NCBI RefSeq assembly: GCF_002027705.1
Contig: NZ_MBTG01000005.1
Location: forward strand, 124,001-188,000
Length of the DNA stretch: 64,000 nt
Source: Paenibacillus ferrarius
GTDB taxonomy: Bacteria; Bacillota; Bacilli; Paenibacillales; NBRC-103111
Direction of reading: 5' to 3'
Shown here: positions 8,090 to 15,728 of the stretch, piece after piece
How positions within the stretch are numbered: the first letter of the stretch is position 1
Layout: each line of letters opens with the position of its first letter
Program-made: the position numbers and the translations under genes
Notes under the pieces: model-generated
Databases searched by the model: none
What the model saw: the letters and a program-made list of their open reading frames with translations, nothing else
Told to the model about the DNA's origin: nothing

Positions 8090-9670
8090 TTACACGGCCC
8101 CAATCTTAGGCCATGCCAGTTCGATGCCGCTGGCCGTAAGCAAATTTTGAAGTTCTGCTAGCTTCGCAGCGTCAGCGCGAACCTCGCTGGGGGTCATGCC
8201 TTGGTTCAAACAGAAAGCAGCCGTATAACCTGCCGACTCCCCGATATTCCATTCCACCGGATGAAGCCTGTAGCAGCCATTGGTAATATGCGTGGTTCCT
8301 ATATTTTTGCAGGCAGCCAGCAAGTTCGTAACCTGTTTGGGAATCAGACTCCCTAATGGAATTTGAAAAGGCAACGAAGAGATATCGAGGAAATTCCGTC
8401 CCCTCATACTCGGATGCAAATCGATCCGGTAACATCCAATACCTACGCTGTCCGGGAACTCTTCAGCCCCTTGAGCGCCTCGTATCGCTGCGCTTACATG
8501 CTGTTCCAATACCGTGAATTCCGCTTTAATCCTGCGTGATTCGCGAATATACGGTGCCTGGGCCATGCCATCGACGGTCCCGACGACGTCCGGACGCAGC
8601 CTCAGTCCTGGATAACCAACTCCGCCGTCAGGCCGTGGAGCTTCCGTCTGCAGCCAGTACAACACAGAAAAGCTCAGTTGCTTGGCTTGATGCAGATGCT
8701 TCTCGGCTAGGTGCTCAGGCACATCGTAGATATTGCCAAGAAAGTAATCGTTCTGGGCCCAGTTGACTAACGAAATATCCGACGGGTATGTCCCGGCTGT
8801 GAAATTCGCTCGATCCGCAATCCGGCGATAAATAAACAAAGGATATTTATCCGTACCGGGAAAAAGCGTTTCTTCTGTCGGTTCCAACGTCTTAGGATCA
8901 GGCGATACCCAATTCAACTGGGGATTCGGCCAGAACGGTGCTTGAAAAGAACGCCAGAACTCGTAATCTACAGGTTTATCTATGACATGATTCTCGCCTT
9001 CGAAGTAATCCATCGCAAAACAGTAAGTAAAAGCCTGTATATCATGAGGATCAGCAGGCCCCTCCAAAGCATGGGGCTCATTTGTTTCTGATTTCGATTC
9101 TGCTCCGGTTACGTATTCGACTTCCGCAAGCGGCAATACATCCCCGCACTCCGTTGCATCAAGAAAATAAGGCGCGTGGACAGTCAGCTTCTCTCCGTTT
9201 TCGCTTTTGACAGTAACCGCTTGAATCTCGTTTCCATGTCTATGTGCTTTAATGACTTTAGTACGTGTATGGATGGTGAGTTTCCCGCTGTTAACGAACG
9301 GCGCGAGCATCTGCTGCAATACGGCATGCGTGACGCGCGGTTCGGCGCACAGCCGGCTTACCCCACCGTTGCCAGGATTCAAATAGTACGCCGATCGCCC
9401 ATATTCCGATAACGGATAGTGCTGACGGTAGTATTCTCTGACCTCGTCGCGGAACTTGCGATAGCTTCGCGTACAGCCGAACTGCTCAATCCATTTATGC
9501 TCATCTGGCGGCACCGCCTGACTCGTCAACTGACCGCCAATCCAGTCATATTCATCGGTCATGTATACGTTTTTCCCCATCCTACAGGCGGCAAGTGCGG
9601 CTGCGCACCCTCCTACCCCTCCACCTATAATGGAAATATCTGTGTGCAGATCTCTTGACATATTCTTCAT
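8090..9670 (-). CDS. FAD-dependent oxidoreductase (FAD_oxidored family)
   Basis: This 526-residue soluble protein starts with the dinucleotide-binding fingerprint DISIIGGGVGGCAAALAA at about residues 10-27 and then DEYDWIGGQLTSQ, typical of the FAD_oxidored family (PF12831) common in carbohydrate loci of Firmicutes. The acidic stretch YFLDATECGDVLPLAEVEYVTGAES near residues 165-190 is also family-typical, and a second FAD contact is seen in LLAACKNIGTTHITNG near the C-terminus. Members are often annotated xanthan lyase-like or hypothetical; the substrate is unknown. There is no signal peptide. The start at 9670 has a strong AAGGAGGGAG site. It is probably expressed alone, between a promoter region with a palindrome at 9698 and a downstream hairpin. 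Confidence 0.82.
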   Translation of the reverse strand: MKNMSRDLHTDISIIGGGVGGCAAALAACRMGKNVYMTDEYDWIGGQLTSQAVPPDEHKWIEQFGCTRSYRKFRDEVREYYRQHYPLSEYGRSAYYLNPGNGGVSRLCAEPRVTHAVLQQMLAPFVNSGKLTIHTRTKVIKAHRHGNEIQAVTVKSENGEKLTVHAPYFLDATECGDVLPLAEVEYVTGAESKSETNEPHALEGPADPHDIQAFTYCFAMDYFEGENHVIDKPVDYEFWRSFQAPFWPNPQLNWVSPDPKTLEPTEETLFPGTDKYPLFIYRRIADRANFTAGTYPSDISLVNWAQNDYFLGNIYDVPEHLAEKHLHQAKQLSFSVLYWLQTEAPRPDGGVGYPGLRLRPDVVGTVDGMAQAPYIRESRRIKAEFTVLEQHVSAAIRGAQGAEEFPDSVGIGCYRIDLHPSMRGRNFLDISSLPFQIPLGSLIPKQVTNLLAACKNIGTTHITNGCYRLHPVEWNIGESAGYTAAFCLNQGMTPSEVRADAAKLAELQNLLTASGIELAWPKIGAV

Positions 9671-9697
9671 AAGTTACTCCCTCCTTAATCCATATTT

Positions 9698-9709
9698 GTT
9701 TAATTAAAC
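9698..9709. promoter_or_regulatory. Perfect palindrome GTTTAATTAAAC before the FAD oxidoreductase
   Basis: A 12-bp perfect palindrome lies 28 bases upstream of the start codon at 9670, where a repressor would block transcription. The AT-rich core resembles GntR-type operators, but no cognate regulator is adjacent and chance occurrence is possible. Confidence 0.3.
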
Positions 9710-9784
9710 CTATTCAAATAGACGTAAGAAGTCTTCTTAAAGTTGCAAACCGGACTATCAATATCATTTCACCATTAATTTCCC

Positions 9785-9813
9785 TTGACTTTCCCCAACA
9801 CTTAAATTAAGAT
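9785..9813 (+). promoter_or_regulatory. Sigma-A-type promoter for the SsuB-like ATPase gene
   Basis: TTGACT at 9785-9790 and TAAGAT at 9808-9813 are separated by 17 bases, close to the vegetative consensus. They sit about 55 bases upstream of the ATG at 9868. Confidence 0.5.
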
Positions 9814-9867
9814 TTCAACTCATATAACTCCAATTGTTTAAGCTCCTACACACGAGGTGAAATCAGA

Positions 9868-10632
9868 ATGGCGAACGTGACATTTATGAATGTGAACAAA
9901 ACGTTTGTGTCGAAGGAAAGTACTGTCCAAGCACTGCGCAATGTGAATTTGGAATTAAAACAGGATGAGTTTGTAGCCATCATTGGTCCAAGCGGCTGTG
10001 GCAAAAGCACAATGTTGAAAATTGCCGCTGGACTGGACGTCAAATATGAAGGTTCTGTCCTCCTAGACGGTCAACCGGTAACCAAGCCAAGCATCGAAAA
10101 AGGATTCATCTTTCAAGAACATCGACTATTCCCTTGGTTAACGGTAGAGAAGAATATAGCAGCCAATCTGTCTTTAAAAGATCCGGCCGTCCGGCAGCAA
10201 GTAAATAAAGTGATTGAATTAGTCAAGTTGTCCGGTTTCGAGAAGGCTTTCCCCAAACAGCTCTCAGGCGGAATGTCCCAACGGGTGGCAATTGCGCGCG
10301 CACTCATGCATCAGCCGCAGCTTCTTCTACTGGATGAGCCCTTTGGAGCTCTCGATGCCTTTACCCGGAACCATATGCAGGAAGCACTGCTGGACATTTG
10401 GCGCGAGCACCGGATGACGATGCTGCTTGTCACTCACGATATTGACGAAGCCATCTTTTTGGCCGATCGCATTGTCGTCATGGAGGCCAAACCCGGAACA
10501 ATTAAGGAAATTATTCCGATTGAGCTGCAGCATCCTCGTACTCGCGTGTCCACCTCTTTCATGGATTATCGCAAACGCGTGCTGTACGCACTAGGCGGAC
10601 ATGAAGAGATGGAACCCGCTTACTCCATTTAA
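9868..10632 (+). CDS. ABC transporter ATP-binding protein, SsuB/TauB/NrtD family
   Basis: This 254-residue ATPase has Walker [10 protein letters not shown] near residue 40, Q-loop [10 protein letters not shown], signature [15 protein letters not shown] and Walker [13 protein letters not shown]. The H-loop is [14 protein letters not shown], whose DEA pattern is characteristic of the nitrate/sulfonate/taurine family. The start is supported by GAGGTGA. It energises the permease encoded at 13786 and works with the binding protein at 11690. It is separated from them by a LysR gene on the opposite strand, so the three subunits are not one operon. It has its own promoter and terminator. Confidence 0.9.
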   Translation: MANVTFMNVNKTFVSKESTVQALRNVNLELKQDEFVAIIGPSGCGKSTMLKIAAGLDVKYEGSVLLDGQPVTKPSIEKGFIFQEHRLFPWLTVEKNIAANLSLKDPAVRQQVNKVIELVKLSGFEKAFPKQLSGGMSQRVAIARALMHQPQLLLLDEPFGALDAFTRNHMQEALLDIWREHRMTMLLVTHDIDEAIFLADRIVVMEAKPGTIKEIIPIELQHPRTRVSTSFMDYRKRVLYALGGHEEMEPAYSI

Positions 10633-10640
10633 ACCATACC

Positions 10641-10677
10641 GATTCGCCCCTGAGGCGGATCTTTTTTATTTTTCGAG
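10641..10677 (+). terminator. Rho-independent terminator of the SsuB-like gene
   Basis: GATTCGCC and GGCGGATC pair around CCTGA and are followed by TTTTTTATTTTT. The T-run overlaps the last codons of the convergent LysR gene. Confidence 0.8.
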
Positions 10678-11571
10678 CGAATGAATTTCGGTTAATAAAT
10701 ATTTCAAAAATACTTGGTGCGTTCTTGGGAAGTTCTGCTTCTTGGATCGTACGCAGCCAAAAGTTACGATATTGCTCTCATCGCTCACCAAAGGAATGGC
10801 TACAATTTCACCACTCGTTATAAGCGGATCCTTTTTAATGCTAAATTCAATGAAAATACCGATGGCTGCCCCCTCGGCGATCGTTCGCTTCAGCACCTCT
10901 TGATTGTTGGATGTAAAAATAATGTTGACCGGGCCATATTTCTCTTTAAATTGCTCCATGTAACGCTTTGAAAAACTCCCGTTTATGCTGACGAACGGTT
11001 GTGTAAGCAATTCTTTCCGGGTAACGCTGGTTTTGGAGGCGAGCCATGAATGCTTGCTTACGCAAACGACCACCCTCGATTCGAACATCTTCGTTAGCCA
11101 CAATTCTTCCGTAACTTTAGGCTCATGATTCAAATAAATCAAACCCATGTCCGTTTTGTTTTGCTTAATGTCCTCGATAATATCAATGGAATCTTTCTCC
11201 GTTATTTCTAAGCGAACATAGGGATAGTAATTTTTGAAAGAAACAATGGACTTCGGTAATACGGCCATGAAATTCGGGCTCACAGACAAGCGGACTTCGC
11301 CATCGATGTGGTCATTCTGCATGAGCACGGCATCCCTGACATCTTGAATTTTCAGCAGAGCCTCATTCGCTTTCTCAATGATGATTCTCCCTCGGTCGGT
11401 AGGCATCGTTCCTATTCGCGTGCGTTCAAACAGCTCAAATCCAATTTCACTCTCCAGCCTCGCCAATGATTTACTAATCCCAGCCTGAGAAACATGCATG
11501 ATTTCAGCGGTAGCAGATATCGATCCTGTCCTGGCAATATTAACAATATATTCTAGTTGCTCAATATTCAT
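10666..11571 (-). CDS. LysR-family transcriptional regulator
   Basis: This 301-residue regulator has an N-terminal winged helix-turn-helix (IEQLEYIVNIARTGSISATAEIMHVSQAGISKSLARLE, residues about 2-40) and a periplasmic-binding-like effector domain (residues about 90-295). A TTG at 11577 opens the frame, but the ATG at 11571 is preferred because AAAGGGG lies seven bases before it. It is divergent from the SsuA-like gene, and the space between holds several inverted repeats suited to LysR binding. It therefore probably controls the binding protein, dehydrogenase and permease operon and itself. By analogy with CysB/Cbl/SsuR-type regulators the effector may be a sulfur metabolite, which is inference. 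Confidence 0.9.
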   Translation of the reverse strand: MNIEQLEYIVNIARTGSISATAEIMHVSQAGISKSLARLESEIGFELFERTRIGTMPTDRGRIIIEKANEALLKIQDVRDAVLMQNDHIDGEVRLSVSPNFMAVLPKSIVSFKNYYPYVRLEITEKDSIDIIEDIKQNKTDMGLIYLNHEPKVTEELWLTKMFESRVVVCVSKHSWLASKTSVTRKELLTQPFVSINGSFSKRYMEQFKEKYGPVNIIFTSNNQEVLKRTIAEGAAIGIFIEFSIKKDPLITSGEIVAIPLVSDESNIVTFGCVRSKKQNFPRTHQVFLKYLLTEIHSLEK

Positions 11572-11590
11572 ATCCAAACCCCTTTTAGCT

Positions 11591-11654
11591 ATAACCTGAA
11601 GTTATCTTATCATAACACATAGTTAATATACTTGTTTACTCGGATATAGTAAAC
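11591..11654. promoter_or_regulatory. Clustered LysR-type operators between lysR and the SsuA-like gene
   Basis: Three dyads are visible: ATAAC-N5-GTTAT at 11591-11605, an overlapping GTTAT-N6-ATAAC at 11601-11616, and GTTTACT-N7-AGTAAAC at 11634-11654. The last has 7-bp perfect arms. Spacing of about 40 bases between dyads fits a LysR tetramer contacting a recognition site and an activation site. Confidence 0.6.
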
Positions 11655-11689
11655 TTTAACTACTTCAAGATTAGAAAGGGAGATTCCTT

Positions 11690-12736
11690 ATGAAATTATC
11701 CAAAATTGCCGTTCCCGCTTTGACACTAAGTCTTTTACTTGTTTTGTCCGCATGCGGCAGCAAGCCAAGCCCTACTGCATCCAGCAGCACTGCGCCAAGC
11801 CCTAGCTCAAGTTCACCGGCTTCGCAAAAAGAAGTTGTCGTGAACATCGGTGTTCAGCACGCCGTGGCTCCGCTAGTTCTAGCACAGCAAAAGAAATGGT
11901 TCGAAGAGGAATTTGCCAAACATAACGCAAAAGTAAACTGGCTCGAGGTGCAAGGCGGACCGCCCCAATTTGACGCCATCCTTACGAATCGCCTTGATTT
12001 GGCTGTAACGGGCAATACACCTGTTATTACTGCGCAAATGGCAGACATCCCGTTCAAAGAAATTGCCGTTGGCAGCACAGGTTCCAAAAACAATGCCTTG
12101 CTCGTTCAAAAAGGCAGCGCAATTAAAAGCGTGGAACAATTAAAAGGCAAAAAAATCGCCGTTGCCAAAGCAACCAGCGGCTACGATATGTTGTTCCGAT
12201 TGATCGATAAGGCGGGCTTGAAGCCTGGAGATATTCAAACTATTCAGCTTACTGCCGACGATGCGAAAGCGGCATTCATCAGTGGTTCCGTTGATGCTTG
12301 GGCCATTGGAGAGCCTTACCTGTCTACTTCCGTGGTCAACGACGGGGCTACCGTATTAGCTGACGGCTCTAACATTAACTACATTAGCCCAGCTTTCCAT
12401 GTGGCCCGTACCAAATTCGCTGAAGAGCATCCCGAGCTAGTTACAGCCTATTTAAAAGTACTGGAGAAAACCTTGCAGTGGCAAAATCAGAACTTCGATG
12501 AAGCTGTGAAAATTTACTCTGAAGGAACAAAACTCAATGCAGACGTCGTCAAATCTGTCATCAAAAATGTCAGCTTCGCAACTTTGCCGGTTTCTGATGA
12601 TTTCGTAAAAGGCCAGCAAGAACTCGCTCAATTCCTACTCAATGAAAAAGCGATCAACAAACTGGTTGACCCCTCCAAAGTCGTTGATAACACTTACATA
12701 AAACAAGCTTTGGAAGATATCAAAAACAACAAATAA
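11690..12736 (+). CDS. Sulfonate/nitrate/taurine-type ABC transporter substrate-binding lipoprotein, SsuA-like
   Basis: The 348-residue precursor has a lipoprotein signal with LLLVLSAC (Cys22) and a Ser/Pro linker. The NMT1/SsuA-type binding fold follows: VVVNIGVQHAVAPLVLAQQKKWFEEEF, LTNRLDLAVTGNTPVITAQ, LKGKKIAVAKATSGYDMLFRLI and GSVDAWAIGEPYLS. These motifs are typical of aliphatic sulfonate binding proteins, although the ligand cannot be assigned. An AAAGGGAGA site precedes the ATG. It is first in an operon with an Ldh2-type dehydrogenase and the permease, under the divergent LysR regulator. Confidence 0.9.
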   Translation: MKLSKIAVPALTLSLLLVLSACGSKPSPTASSSTAPSPSSSSPASQKEVVVNIGVQHAVAPLVLAQQKKWFEEEFAKHNAKVNWLEVQGGPPQFDAILTNRLDLAVTGNTPVITAQMADIPFKEIAVGSTGSKNNALLVQKGSAIKSVEQLKGKKIAVAKATSGYDMLFRLIDKAGLKPGDIQTIQLTADDAKAAFISGSVDAWAIGEPYLSTSVVNDGATVLADGSNINYISPAFHVARTKFAEEHPELVTAYLKVLEKTLQWQNQNFDEAVKIYSEGTKLNADVVKSVIKNVSFATLPVSDDFVKGQQELAQFLLNEKAINKLVDPSKVVDNTYIKQALEDIKNNK

Positions 12737-12762
12737 TCCATAAGGCAGGGTGACCCTACATC

Positions 12763-13755
12763 ATGAATACAGTAACTCTTCCTATTCAGGAGCTGAGAGA
12801 GCTTGGCAGACAAGTCCTCCTCAAACACGGAGCCACGAAGCGTGAAGCGGAAATCGTAACCGAAGACTATTTGGAAGCCCATCTAAGAGGCCGCTCCTCT
12901 CATGGCATTACCTTCTTCAGAAATGCTGTCGAGTCCTTCGAGGACAAGGGCACCTATCAAGTTGGTCCTTTCGACGGAGCTTACATGCATATCATCGGCA
13001 ATCGGGACATTGGGCATATCGTTGCCCGTGAAGCCATTGATCTGGCTATCCCCTTCCTAACAGACCGCAAAATGATTACGATTGGACTAACCGATATTAC
13101 CCGTTTTAATTGTTCAGGCACGATTGCCAGATATGGCGCCGAGCAAGGTGCGATCACACTCGTATTCGCTTATGGCGGGACAAGCGTAATGACTCCCCCG
13201 GGAGGAACAGCTGTTGCCGTGAACAACACGCCAATTGGTATAGCTTTTCCGCATACGGATCCATTATTTGTTCTGGATATGGCCACTTCCGAGCGTGCTT
13301 GGGGTCATGTGACATTAGCCAAATACAATGAGGAGCCCATCCCTGACACATGGGGTGTCGACCAACAAGGGTTGCCTACAACCAACCCTGCTGAAGTTAA
13401 ATATTTGTCTCCTTTTGGCGGCTACAAAGGCTTTGGACTTGCGTTGGCATTTGAAATGCTAAGCGGCGCACTTGTTAATGTTCCTATTGGCTCCAAAGGA
13501 CCCGGTAAGGGCAGAGGCGCGTTGATCCAGCTCATCGATCCTACCGCCTTCGGTCACACCGTGGAATCTTTCCGAGAACAAATCACTGGATTTTTGAGCG
13601 AGATTAACAACATCCCAACACTCGATCCAGACAAGTCCATCACTTATCCAGGCCAAGCCTCCGAGCAGCGCTACCGTGAGAGTCTGGCGTCCGGCGTTAT
13701 TACCGTCCATCAAACTGTTATTGAGTATCTTAACAATCAACTTCGAGATGAGTAA
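12763..13755 (+). CDS. Malate/L-lactate/sulfolactate dehydrogenase family (Ldh2/ComC type)
   Basis: This 330-residue NAD(P)-dependent 2-hydroxyacid dehydrogenase belongs to the Ldh2 superfamily. The catalytic His is in RGRSSHGITFF near residue 47. The fingerprints GTIARYGAEQGAITLVFA, PIGIAFPHTDPLFVLDMATSERAWG and LSPFGGYKGFGLALAFEML are present. The family includes malate, ureidoglycolate, 2,3-diketogulonate and (2R)-3-sulfolactate (ComC) dehydrogenases. Its position between the binding protein and permease of a sulfonate-type transporter makes oxidation of an imported hydroxy-acid, possibly sulfolactate, a reasonable guess. No sulfolactate sulfo-lyase or other desulfonating enzyme is seen nearby. 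An AGGGTGA site precedes the ATG. Confidence 0.87.
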   Translation: MNTVTLPIQELRELGRQVLLKHGATKREAEIVTEDYLEAHLRGRSSHGITFFRNAVESFEDKGTYQVGPFDGAYMHIIGNRDIGHIVAREAIDLAIPFLTDRKMITIGLTDITRFNCSGTIARYGAEQGAITLVFAYGGTSVMTPPGGTAVAVNNTPIGIAFPHTDPLFVLDMATSERAWGHVTLAKYNEEPIPDTWGVDQQGLPTTNPAEVKYLSPFGGYKGFGLALAFEMLSGALVNVPIGSKGPGKGRGALIQLIDPTAFGHTVESFREQITGFLSEINNIPTLDPDKSITYPGQASEQRYRESLASGVITVHQTVIEYLNNQLRDE

Positions 13756-13785
13756 CATCAGCCTACTACTTCAGAGGACCTTCTT

Positions 13786-14571
13786 ATGAAAACTCGCGAG
13801 AATTATAAGAAATATATGTATGGCCTCATTTTGCCTGTCATCATTTTGACCGTCTGGCAATTGGTCGGATCGCTGCACTTGGTGCCTCCCCAATTGCTTC
13901 CTACTCCCATCGCAATTATCGAAGCCTTCATCGGCTTAACGAGAGATGGTGTTTTATTCGATAACCTCTCTGTTAGTATGTATCGCGCCGTTATAGGCTT
14001 TATCATTGGCGGCGGTCTGGGTCTGCTATCAGGGCTGCTTGTAGGGTTTTTCCGCAAAACGGAGTACACCTTGGACCCCACTTTACAAATGATTAGAACT
14101 GTGCCTCATTTGGCTATCATGCCTCTATTCATTCTATGGTTCGGCTTCGGCGAATTTTCGAAAGTTTTATTAATTGCAAAAGGCGCCTTTTTCCCTCTCT
14201 ATCTCAACACCTTTCTAGGTATACGAGGCATTGATTCCAAGCTGTTCGAGGTTACCCGTGTGCTCGAATTCAGTCGATTCAAGCAGATTACCAAGCTGAT
14301 CTTGCCTTCCGCGATGCCCAACATTCTGCTTGGTCTGCGACTTTCGCTTGGTATGGCTTGGCTGAGCCTGATTGTCGCAGAATTGATGGGAGCCAACTCC
14401 GGCGTAGGCTACATGATCTCGGATGCGAGACAATTCGCCCAAACCGATGTTGTCTTCGTCGGAATCGTCATATTTGCTCTAGTGGGCAAGCTGACAGATT
14501 CCCTTGTCCGCAAGCTCGAGGATCGGCTGCTTCGCTGGAGAGATAATTATGATGGCGTGGATAGTAAGTAA
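13786..14571 (+). CDS. ABC transporter permease, SsuC/TauC family
   Basis: This 261-residue membrane protein has about six helices. The ATPase-contact loop FEVTRVLEFSRFKQITKLILPSAMPNILLGLRLSLGMAWLSLIVAELMG, residues about 150-205, is diagnostic of the SsuC/TauC/NrtB family. GAGGACC precedes the ATG. It follows the dehydrogenase by 30 bases and closes the operon; no T-rich terminator is obvious, and the first family A hairpin starts 46 bases after the stop. Confidence 0.92.
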   Translation: MKTRENYKKYMYGLILPVIILTVWQLVGSLHLVPPQLLPTPIAIIEAFIGLTRDGVLFDNLSVSMYRAVIGFIIGGGLGLLSGLLVGFFRKTEYTLDPTLQMIRTVPHLAIMPLFILWFGFGEFSKVLLIAKGAFFPLYLNTFLGIRGIDSKLFEVTRVLEFSRFKQITKLILPSAMPNILLGLRLSLGMAWLSLIVAELMGANSGVGYMISDARQFAQTDVVFVGIVIFALVGKLTDSLVRKLEDRLLRWRDNYDGVDSK

Positions 14572-14617
14572 GGCAACATGAGTTTCAGCTGATTATTAGG
14601 CCTCCCACCCAAAGCCG

Positions 14618-14869
14618 ATTCCACTGGAGTTATTCCAGTGGAATTTGGGTCGGTGCCTCTAGGAAGACGGCTTCTTGCCTTTCACTGGATATTCTCCAGT
14701 CAAAGTTGCATTTCCACCTCCCAAAACCGATTCCACTGGAGTTATTCCAGTGGAATTTGGATTTGAGGCCTCTAGGAGGACTGTTTCTTGCCTTTCACTG
14801 GATAATCTCCAGTCAAAGTAGCATTTCCACCTCTCAAAACCGATTCCACTGGAGTTATTCCAGTGGAAT
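14618..14869. repeat. Family A hairpin array: alternating TTCCACTGG and TTTCACTGG palindromes
   Basis: Three identical hairpins with arms ATTCCACTGG and CCAGTGGAAT lie at 14618-14644, 14730-14756 and 14843-14869. Two hairpins of a second form, arms TTTCACTGG and CCAGTCAAA, lie between them at about 14680-14705 and 14793-14817. The linkers are also conserved (CTCTAGGA, TTCTTGCCTTTC, GCATTTCCACCTC), giving an imperfect tandem repeat of about 112 bp. Diverged relatives occur at 5879-6018. No coding potential is evident. Confidence 0.85.
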
Positions 14870-15075
14870 TACGCAACAAGGTTGGGGTACCAGTTATATA
14901 GCTCCTGCTGATCGCGTGGATATTATCAACTGAACCTGGTTTTGCAGTACTCTACCCAGAAGTGAGGCTGTCACATAAGCCAAATTTAGTAGGTAAGCGT
15001 CGATCGATGATGGGGTTGATTACTTTCATGTGGAATGAAGGGGCTTCCAGATCAGATCAGTTCTCACCCGAGTGT

Positions 15076-15263
15076 AAAAGCCTGCAAAAATACAGGAATT
15101 TCCGAGCGAATTCGGTTAAAAAGTGGAAATGCCTGCAATTGTGCAGGTATTTTTGTCTTTTTCGGCCGCTCATCCAGAAAAAGCCTCAAAAGCCTGCACA
15201 AATGCAGGCTTTTGATAGTTAAGGCTACTCCAAGAGCAAAAAAGATGCATAATTGCAGGTTTA
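15076..15263. repeat. Family C hairpin array: AAAGCCTGCA...TGCAGGCTTTT
   Basis: Four short hairpins built on GCCTGCA and TGCAGGC sit about 52-60 bases apart, at about 15076-15102, 15128-15153, 15188-15213 and 15241-15263. Two of them are near-perfect with A-runs before and T-runs after, like small bidirectional terminators. The same family recurs at 43818-44065 and 45334-45580. Sequence from 15264 to 15512 shows nothing recognisable. Confidence 0.8.
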
Positions 15264-15512
15264 CAGAAAGCAGCTGGAGCTAAACAGAGAAAGTAGGCGG
15301 CTCATCAAGAGATTATCAGAACCCATAGCAGCTATAGTGAAATAGATCCGAACGCCATATTCATACGCATGAAAGAAGATCACACGCAGAACGGCCAGAA
15401 CAGCCAGTTTGTGTCAGGTATCATGTACAATTCCGAGCTGCCAGTAATCGAATAGTAAAAGTAAGTTTGGTATAGGCACGATCGAGCCTCTCCGAATCCC
15501 AATCAAAAAAGC

Positions 15513-15560
15513 AAAAAAGCTGTCCCTCAAGTAGGTTTATCTACTTATGGGACAGCCCCT
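15513..15560. terminator. Strong hairpin terminator downstream of the 934-residue protein gene
   Basis: In the minus-strand reading GCTGTCCC-ATAAGTAG pairs with CTACTTGA-GGGACAGC around ATAAAC, followed by TTTTTT. It is about 170 bases after the stop at 15729. The GGGACAGC arms also resemble the terminal sequences of degenerate transposon ends, but no transposase is present. Confidence 0.7.
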
Positions 15561-15728
15561 TATTCGTGGCAGTAGCGAACCTAGCCTAGCCTGCTGCTAG
15601 GTTCGCTAACTATAGCTTTATTTCCTTACCTACTTGGATCAAGCACGAACAATTAGCACGCCTACCTTGCTAATAGATTCAAAACAGCAGCTGCCTTATT
15701 CTTAGTGCCTATACGAGCACGAGCCTCC

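Noticed and set aside
9698-9709. Rex or Fur operator
   Set aside because: GTTTAATTAAAC lacks the TTGTGAA halves of Rex and the 7-1-7 pattern of Fur, so only a generic palindrome is reported.
14618-14869. CRISPR or integron attC array
   Set aside because: The 'spacers' between hairpins are themselves repeated and there is no integrase or cas gene; it is a tandem composite repeat.
15513-15560. Terminal inverted repeat of an insertion sequence
   Set aside because: The GGGACAGC arms recall transposon ends, but there is no transposase or matching second end; a terminator explains the hairpin and T-run.
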